From positions 141,517,872-141,581,871 of the forward strand of contig NC_081413.1 in NCBI RefSeq assembly GCF_030272615.1: a DNA stretch of 64,000 bases. The letters are read 5' to 3'. Positions 57,418 through 64,000 of the stretch are shown piece after piece. Positions within the stretch are counted from its first letter, which is position 1. Every line of letters starts with the position of its first letter. Source of the stretch: Cryptomeria japonica. Taxonomy: Eukaryota > Streptophyta > Pinopsida > Cupressales > Cupressaceae. The translations under genes were made by a program, and so were the position numbers. The notes beneath the pieces were generated by a model. The model was not told where the DNA came from and did no database searches. It saw nothing but the letters and a program-made list of their open reading frames with translations.

Positions 57418-59700
57418 CAATAGCGGTGAGAACCTTATTACTAGTTGGGAGACTATGGAGTGGGCAAGGATTTCGAATCAAAAGGTGGCCATGTTTTTAT
57501 TGGACTTTGAGAAGGCATAAGACATAATTGAGTGGAAGTTTATCTTCATGATGCTTGAAGCCTTTGGTTTTCCTGAGGTGTTCTTCCATTGGGTTCAAGT
57601 CCTCCTTGTGGATGCCCATGCTCAGATTGAAGTTAATGGAGTTACCTCTCAGCCTTTTAAGCTTGGTAGATCCATTAGGCAAGGATGCCCTCTTGCTCCT
57701 ACTGCTTTTGTGATTGCTTATGATGCTTTGTTCTATCTTCTTAGAGACAAATCCCTTTCTCCTAAAGTGAAAGGTATTTCCCTACCAGACAAATCTGAAT
57801 TTATTAACATTCAGTTTGTTGATGATACAACTCTCTTCCTAGAGCTTTCTTGTGATAATATGGCTGCTTTATTTGCCAAACTTACTCTTTTTTGTGAAGC
57901 TATAGGGGAAAAGATTTCCCAAGCCAAATCTACCTTGCTTAGCTGGGCTAAGAGGCCTCTGGATTGGCTCTATTCCTTTGGGTTGCAATGGGGGGGACCC
58001 AATACAATTCATAGATACCTAGGGATTCCTTTGGTTGTCTCTCCGAGTCTCAAAGATATGTGGAGGTGGATTAAGGGGAAGATTGAAACTAAGTTAAGCA
58101 AGTGGAATAAACACTATCTCTCTCTTGCTAGCAGAATTGAAGTTTGTCAAAAGGTCATGTCCTCTTATAGTATATACTATGTCTCTGTATGGATGTTTAG
58201 TAACTACTAGGTCAATGAACTATAGAAGATCATTAGGAATTTCCTATGGTCATATGGTAGAGGGCAGAAGAAAGTGCACTCAGTCAAGTGGGAATGGTGT
58301 TGCATGAACAAGGCTTTTGGAGGTTTAGGTTTGAAGGATCTTAGAATCCAAGGGATTTCTCTTGTTGCTAAGTGGATCTTCCACTCATTAGATGGTGGTC
58401 AACCTTGGAAAGTTCTCATTCGGAATAATATAATATTAGGAGTTCCTAGGCATGCCAAATCATGGAAATTCCTTCCCTTTAGTGACCTAATAGCTGGGAA
58501 TTTCTCAGTATCCACCGCAAGTTATGTTGTCTTTAAATCTATTTGGAAGGGAGAGTTTTAGACATAATATTGGCAATAATTGGATAAGCAGGGATGATTT
58601 TGTGTGTGGAGAGAGATCTATTTGGTGGAATGTTATGTACAATGGAAAACCCCTTGCACTCACTCAAGGTTGCTTAACTAAGATTTGGACCAACAAAGGA
58701 ATTAGGTGCTTTAAAGATATTAATACTAATGATATGATCATTTCATGGGATGAGCTCTCTTGTAAGTATCAACTTCCCCTGTCTAGTAAAAGAACTTATA
58801 GTGTCTTGTATAGGGCTTGCAACTCCTTGCAGTTACCCAAAAGATGTGATGTTTTTAATGACAAATTTGTTTCCTGTACTTGGAGTGATGATAACTTGCT
58901 TTGTAATGTTAAATCTATTTCTATTTATAATTCTTTGATGTATAATGAGAGTATTATTAATCATGTTAATAATATTTGGTATTATAATTCATCCCCTGCT
59001 CAATGGGGCAATTTGTTTAAGAATATTTGGAACTCTCTTGTTGCTCCTAAAAAGAAAGCTTTTAAATGGTTGCTTCTACTTGATAAGTTACCTATCAGAT
59101 CTAAACATTCTAATGATGATTTGTGTAACATTTACAAGGTTAAAGAGACAGTTAGACATATTTTCTTTGACTGCTCTATAGCTAAGGAGGTTTGGAAGTT
59201 GTTTGGGTTTATTATTCCTTGGCATATTAGCATACTTGATGTTGTATCTGGTTTGATTAAAGGACTTTAAAAAGACACTAATCAGTTCTGGAATTTGTTT
59301 TCATGTGAAATTCTTTGATACATTTGGAGGATTAGGAATTTAGAGAAGTATCAAGGGATAGAAAGGGCCCTTACTGAGTCTTTTCGTAGACTCACATTCC
59401 ATACTATATTCTCGCAGGTCGCAATGGTTATCAAACTCAACAAAGAAAAAATTCGCAAATTTCTTGAGGATGGACATACAGGGATTTTTATCTATGAGCT
59501 CTCCCATGGATATACATGGGGAAGGTTAAGTGAAGAGAGAATTCCCTTTGTCAACACCTTAGATGTACTCATGAAAGAGATAAGAGGGAATGGAGTGATG
59601 GCTCACCAACAGATGATTAGTAATGCCAAGAGGTTGGATGATCAGAAGATGGAGTGGATGGAAGGCCCCCTTGGCTGTGTTGCCTGGTTCTAGAGAAAAC
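57418..59700 (+). pseudogene. 5'-truncated L1-type LINE: reverse transcriptase and zinc-binding region
   Basis: The copy starts inside RT with GENLITSWETMEWA, then VAMFLLDFEKA and a stop where a Tyr is expected. RT motifs follow: IRQGCPLAPTAFVIAYDALF and FVDDTTLFLEL (FADD-type box). The post-RT segment has HRYLGIPLVVSPSLKDMW and AFGGLGLKDLR. A TAG at about 58208 and a frame change near 58550 break it. From 58560 the zf-RVT region continues with LVAPKKKAFKWLLLLDKLP and a cysteine-poor DLCNIYKVKETVRHIFFDC. The last part, 59277-59693, is a charged tail. The 5' half with endonuclease and ORF1 is missing, as in most LINE insertions. Confidence 0.85.
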
Positions 59701-59948
59701 TTCTATTTGTGGCACCTTGTTCTTTTTGACCCCATGTGTAGAGAATCCTGGTTGCTATTTTGACATATTCTACTATTGGCATTTTGTGCTAGCCTTTGCT
59801 TCATATTGATAAATGTATATGGTTGTAGCTAGAAGCCTAGGTTTGGTATTAGGATGTAATGTAAATGTAATCTATGACTGGTATACTAGCAAGTATTTGT
59901 GGGTTTGTCTAGATTCTTAGGCTTTATGCACCTGTGAACTCAGATTAT
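59701..59948 (+). other. Probable LINE 3' untranslated sequence
   Basis: Non-coding, GT-rich, following the LINE coding region without a poly(A) tail before the next element. The next LTR-like region appears to start near 59949-59957. Confidence 0.45.
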
Positions 59949-60104
59949 TGTTACTGTGTCATTTATCCTTCATAGTAGGAGTAAATCACCCTATAAAATT
60001 TCATTCAGAGTCCTTGTCTTTCTTGCAATGGCTTGGTTCAAGCCTTAGTCCATTTGTAAATTGTCTTTAAATAAAAAATGCTGAGTTTTAGTAATTGGTC
60101 GAAC

Positions 60105-60460
60105 TCTGTGAACACATTGAACCATTTTGAACCGGGTTCATTAGGTTCATTTAGGTTCTGCGGGTTCATAGGTGTCTTGCGGGTTTTTCATACTAACATT
60201 CTTTTAAAGTGTTTTGCAGCGGTTCCTTATTAGTCTCGTTCGGTGATGTGTTTTATCATCTCTCCAGGCATTGAACTCTTTGAACCTAGTTCAAAATGTT
60301 CATATGTGTTTAATATGTCCAACACAGTTCAAATGGTTAGCAGCACATGACATAGTTAATCCTTTCAGAAAAGTTTTCTCCTGGGCGCGGGGTACGCCTT
60401 GAACTATTTGAACCTCAATGAAGTCTGTTCAGAATGTTCATGTGTGTTCAAATTTGGTGG
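60105..60460. repeat. GAAC/GTTC cluster in the third LTR copy
   Basis: Many GAACC and GGTTCA strings, among them TTTTGAACCGGGTTCATT, GAACCTAGTTCAAAATGTTC and GAACTATTTGAACC. They occupy the same place as the two long palindromes of the first element but are shorter and more scattered. Confidence 0.6.
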
Positions 60461-60529
60461 GTCCCATGAGTTAAAAGATTTGATGGTGCATTAATTACCA
60501 AGTATAAGGAAGGCGAACCATATCTTGGG

Positions 60530-60537
60530 TGACGTCA
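60530..60537. promoter_or_regulatory. TGACGTCA palindrome
   Basis: TGACGTCA is the C-box/CRE-type site bound by plant bZIP factors (as-1-like half-sites). It lies about 540 bp after the TATA-like box and upstream of the LTR ORF, in a place comparable to the G-box at 39087. Confidence 0.35.
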
Positions 60538-60916
60538 ATTGTTGGAGTTTCGAAGCAAGTAATCATTTTGGGAACTGGTGGTTATTTCAAAAATGCCACC
60601 ATGCATTCAATGCATGCGTGCGATGTCCAATCCACAAGCTCAATACACTTAAACTGACGATTGAAATTATTGCACTTAATAAGTCCGTATCATTGCTCCT
60701 GCTATAAGGTATGAGAGGATTTATTCTTTGAAAATTTGTTCCTTGTTGCTGCGGTGTTATTTTTCTTGGATAGAAGTTTTGTTTGCTGGTAGTCATCTGG
60801 TTGCTCCCAACTGTGAAGGTGAGTCCATTTCTTGTCCTCTCCAGTGATTTTTACCTGCATTTCTTCTCTTGTAGTAAGGTTTGCTGAAAGAAAATAAGGC
60901 TAGTCATTCATGAATT

Positions 60917-63900
60917 ATGAAGTCCATGTTGCACTTGTTTAGGAATGATTTTAGTCTTGCATGTATAGAGCCCATAGTCAGCGATACTGACCTTAAATGG
61001 GAAAATCTTGAAGTTTTAAAAGAAAGGGTGTTCAAGGGAATTGATGGTTCTTTTGGTGTGGAAGTTTTGAGTAGTGGTCTCATAGAGGTGGCAGCCTTTC
61101 CCCCAGCTATTGCTTGCCCAAAATTGGTTAGGGAATGTATTGCTAGGTATGAACTAGCCTCTGAAACCATTAGGAGAGACAATGGTGATACCCTCCTTGC
61201 CATTAACCGCGAAGTAATTTCCTCTATTTTCAAGCTACCTGACTACTAGTTCTCAAACTTTTCTCCCGCCCAGTCAATCACCGAGTTCAACAAAGATAGA
61301 ACCAGGCACCGAAATAATGTAGCAAAATATTGGTTGAAGGTTCCTCAAAGGGGTGGTTCCAGATTGCCCAAGAATCCCAATAAGAATCATATGCTGCCTC
61401 ACATTCATGATGTCATGTTACTATTGCATTGAGTCAGAGGCTCTGCAGAAGCCTACAGTTTCGATGAATGGATTTATTTCTATGTGCATCTAGTATTAGA
61501 AGGGAAGCAATACCTTGATTGGGTAGAGCTGATTGCTGATTCAATGAGGGAGCAGCTAAGTATGGCCAAACAGTTTAAGCAAAATTTCTTCATGTCTTCG
61601 TATCTTATATATTGTTTGGCATGTGTTAAGGAGATAGTTGGAATACCTAGACAACCCACTAAGGAAGAGGTCCCCGTATATGATTTTTACCCTATGCTCC
61701 AAAAGGATAATGCCTTGCAAGACTTTAGGAGGGTACACAATGCCTTTCTGGGAGATTTGTGCTATGAATTGAGGAATATGAAAACAAAAAGAATTTCTAA
61801 GGATGCACAGGCACTGGTGAAGAGGTTTGGCAGTTTCTTTATCCAGTTTACTCACTTATGCTATATAAGGATAGGCGGTTTTGAGGAAGAGCCCTTCATG
61901 CTTCCTCATTTTTGTTAAGATTGTTTTGTTTTAGCAGAGGTATGTAGGCAGTTGACTACTGTGATTAAAAAGGCTCAACCCAAAGACATATGGGAGGGTC
62001 ATTTTCCCATTCAGTTAGGTATGCTATCTTGCAGTTCAATGTCGGATGCTTTGAGTATTGGAGCAGACCTGAAGAATTTCAATTTTCCCCTATACCATGA
62101 AAGGAAAGGTTTTGATAACAAGGGTTTCTCCCGAAGTCTTGGTCTAATGTCGTATCTCCCAATTCTACAATTAGAGGACTTCTAGGAGGATTGCAGTGAT
62201 GAACTCGAGGTGTTCAAAAGGGGAAACATGAGGATGGTGTTGGAGCAAGTCATTTTATTATAGGTAAAGCTTGACATAGACGGGCTTGAAGAAGATTATC
62301 TAGAATTGTTTGAACCTGGATACTTAGCTCAAGCTGAAACCAAAGTGTCCTATATCAATTAGAGTGAGTAAGAGGAGGACGATATACAACTAAAAACAAA
62401 AAGGGTTTTGGAGAGAACCGCAGAATGGATTAAAAGGAAGAATGCAGTGAAATTAGGCGCCAAGTCTAACTCTGCGAGAAAAAGTGAAGTTACTCTGCAT
62501 TCACCAAAGCATTTTTCTAATAATGCTTCTATTCCTGTTCATGCAGGTAAGGATAAAAAGCCACTTTAGGTTAGGCACAAGTCTAATCCAGCTTTGGATT
62601 TCTCCACTCCTCGACATACTTGATCACGAAGTGCTACTCAGAGAAGGATGGCTCAAGCTAAGGATACAGAGGTGAAGGATAAGATCCTGGAAGCTTGGAT
62701 GTTTGAGGTTGAAGATCTGGACAGTGACATTGCTAATGCCTTGGATTCCCATGCGGTTACCATAGCTATGACACCACCCTCCAAAACGATCGAAGGAGCA
62801 ACTAGTTCCAGCGCAACCCCTAAGTGGCTGACCACTTCGGTGAACAAAAAATAGAGTTCCATTCCTGTGACTATTCCAATTCAAGATATGATCGTTAAGT
62901 ACATAGAGAAGGGCCCCAAGCCAAAAAGGTTCAAAACAACTGCTCAACTGGATAGTGATGAAGGGATCGGAAAGTGGGTTACCGAGATTGCTTCATACAA
63001 GCCCAAGGAAGAGGACAAGGAAGTCAGTGCAGAAGATTTTGAGGTCACTAAGGTGGAACTGGGAAACATGAGTAGAGATTCAGATAACTATTTCTTCCAG
63101 GTATCCACAAAGAAAATGCTCACCAAGTCGAAGAAAGACGGGCGGGAAAAGAGAGAGCTAAAGCGGCATATAAGCATCCTTGCTCAATTCATTGACATCA
63201 TCGGTTTCTTTGAAGCACTTCCTATATCCCATGCTACAAAGAGTTTTGATCCTACTTCACCAGAAAATAAAAGGCTAATGAGTCAGGTTCAACGAGCTAA
63301 AAGCATTGCAGAGGCTGTTGAAAAATGGATTGAAGGAGTAAGTAAAGACAAAGAAAAGTACATCATGAACTCCTGAAAATTATGTGATGAGATACAGAGC
63401 CTCATTACGGAGATTCAAAACTAGGTTTCGCCATGGGAGAAAGAGGAACACAAATGGGAGAATGTCTTCCCTATGTTCAGTAAAATAGAAGAATATGGAG
63501 CTACCATGTTTTTGACAGAACATTCAATCAAGCTGGTAATAGATGAATGTCAACTCTTTGTGCTGAAGAAGACCATAATGTGGTGGGTGCTCACCTTCAA
63601 ATCTGTGATCTCCGATGATAAGGCTTCTATGTATGAACTCCAAGACCTCCAATGCAGTTTAGTTAATGACAACAAGGTGGTTAATCTTGACCACGATTGG
63701 CAGTTGGGGATTTGCGGGATGAACATGCAGGATGCGATAAAATTTTTCAGGATATACACAGAGAAAATCAAAGCCAAGGGCAGTTTCACTCCTAAGGATA
63801 TAACGCGGGTTGCTCGGATCGAGTTTATGACGTTTATCGGTAACGATCAGTTACCGAAGCATGCCGAAAAGATGGTGAAGCACAGATGGAATAAAGAAGC

Positions 63901-64000
63901 GACCAAGGCAAAACTCAATGCTATGAAGGTTCCGAACCAATCAATAATCCAAGAACTCACAACTGCCCACAATGCCCAAGAAAGCGGAGAAGAAGATGAT
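60917..64000 (+). pseudogene. LTR-encoded ORF, diverged copy C (runs off the window)
   Basis: One frame holds from 60917 to the window end, about 1,028 codons, with no frameshift but about a dozen stops (61247, about 61429, 61916, 62183, 62852 and 63374 among them). It parallels copies A and B in block order: LIEVAAFPPAIACPKLVREC; FFMSSYLIYCLACV; IQFTHLCYIRIGGFEEEPFM; HFPIQLGMLSCSSMSDAL; a region with DFSTPRH; and ALPISHATKSFDPTSPENKR. The C-terminus (GSFTPKDITRVARIEFMT) matches the end of copy A and extends further with a basic and then acidic tail. Protein identity is low to moderate, well below that of copies A and B, so the frame was kept over a long divergence. Function unknown. Confidence 0.72.

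Larger units (their letters stand above)
59949..64000 (+). mobile_element. Diverged relative of the Gypsy LTR, incomplete at the window end
   Basis: The order of parts mirrors the LTR at 20007: a TATA-like box CTATAAAATT at 59991, then GTAATTGGTCGAACTCTG matching GTAATTCGGTCATTG, then GAAC/GTTC-rich DNA, a bZIP-type site, and the LTR ORF starting about 925 bp after the TATA box (837 in the first element). DNA similarity is limited, so this is a separate subfamily. The left edge (TGTTAC at 59949 or TGTGTC near 59955) is uncertain and the right end is outside the window, so LTR status rests on homology. Confidence 0.65.

Noticed and set aside
62484-62675. Separate 63-codon frame inside the third LTR region
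   Set aside because: It is out of frame with the long conserved coding frame and is a shadow of it.

Overview
The window looks like nuclear DNA of a seed plant, most likely a gymnosperm (conifer-like). It is AT-rich, made mostly of old nested retroelements, and carries two paralogous RPW8-type (RNL, ADR1-like) helper NLR genes, a class known to be expanded in conifers. The lineage is an inference; no species marker is present.

Layout. 97-2461: the 3' part of an RNL resistance gene, four exons, open throughout what is visible. 2462-11300: AT-rich DNA with a tRNA-derived SINE, a possible minus-strand LTR element, a 41-bp minisatellite and a foldback MITE. 11320-12280: a LINE ORF1 fragment. 13951-14360: a Copia-type LTR with its primer-binding site. 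14361-17880: small tandem repeats and a very AT-rich block. 17890-20006: the tail of a LINE. 20007-43437: a Ty3/Gypsy element with 4.7-kb LTRs and the target duplication CCTAA; a complete 7.7-kb Copia element (23734-31404) sits inside its 5' LTR. 43443-44600: LINE zinc-binding and RNase H remnant. 45358-46568: a second, decayed RNL gene whose intron is split by a roughly 10-kb LTR element (46593-56575, target duplication ATAGC); the intron resumes at 56576. 57418-59700: a 5'-truncated LINE. About 59950-64000: the start of a relative of the Gypsy LTR, cut by the window end.

The most unusual system is the Gypsy-type family whose long LTRs carry an open-reading-frame region of about 1,000 codons. 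It is seen three times: in both LTRs of the element at 20007-43437 and in a diverged relative from 60917 to the window end. Reading frame and protein motifs are conserved while individual stops differ between copies, so an intact ancestor encoded a protein. TATA-like boxes, GAAC/GTTC palindromes and ACGT-core sites lie upstream in the LTR. The same element has an extra RNase H domain ahead of its reverse transcriptase. A second unusual item is the element at 46593-56575: it lacks pol but keeps one uninterrupted 808-codon gag-like ORF.

Order of events: RNL duplication; LINE insertions; Gypsy insertion beside a LINE tail; Copia insertion into the Gypsy LTR; and, separately, the 808-codon element into the RNL pseudogene intron, whose LTRs are about 97% identical by hand count. 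All pol genes here carry stops or frameshifts. The gene at 97-2461 is the only host gene that looks functional.
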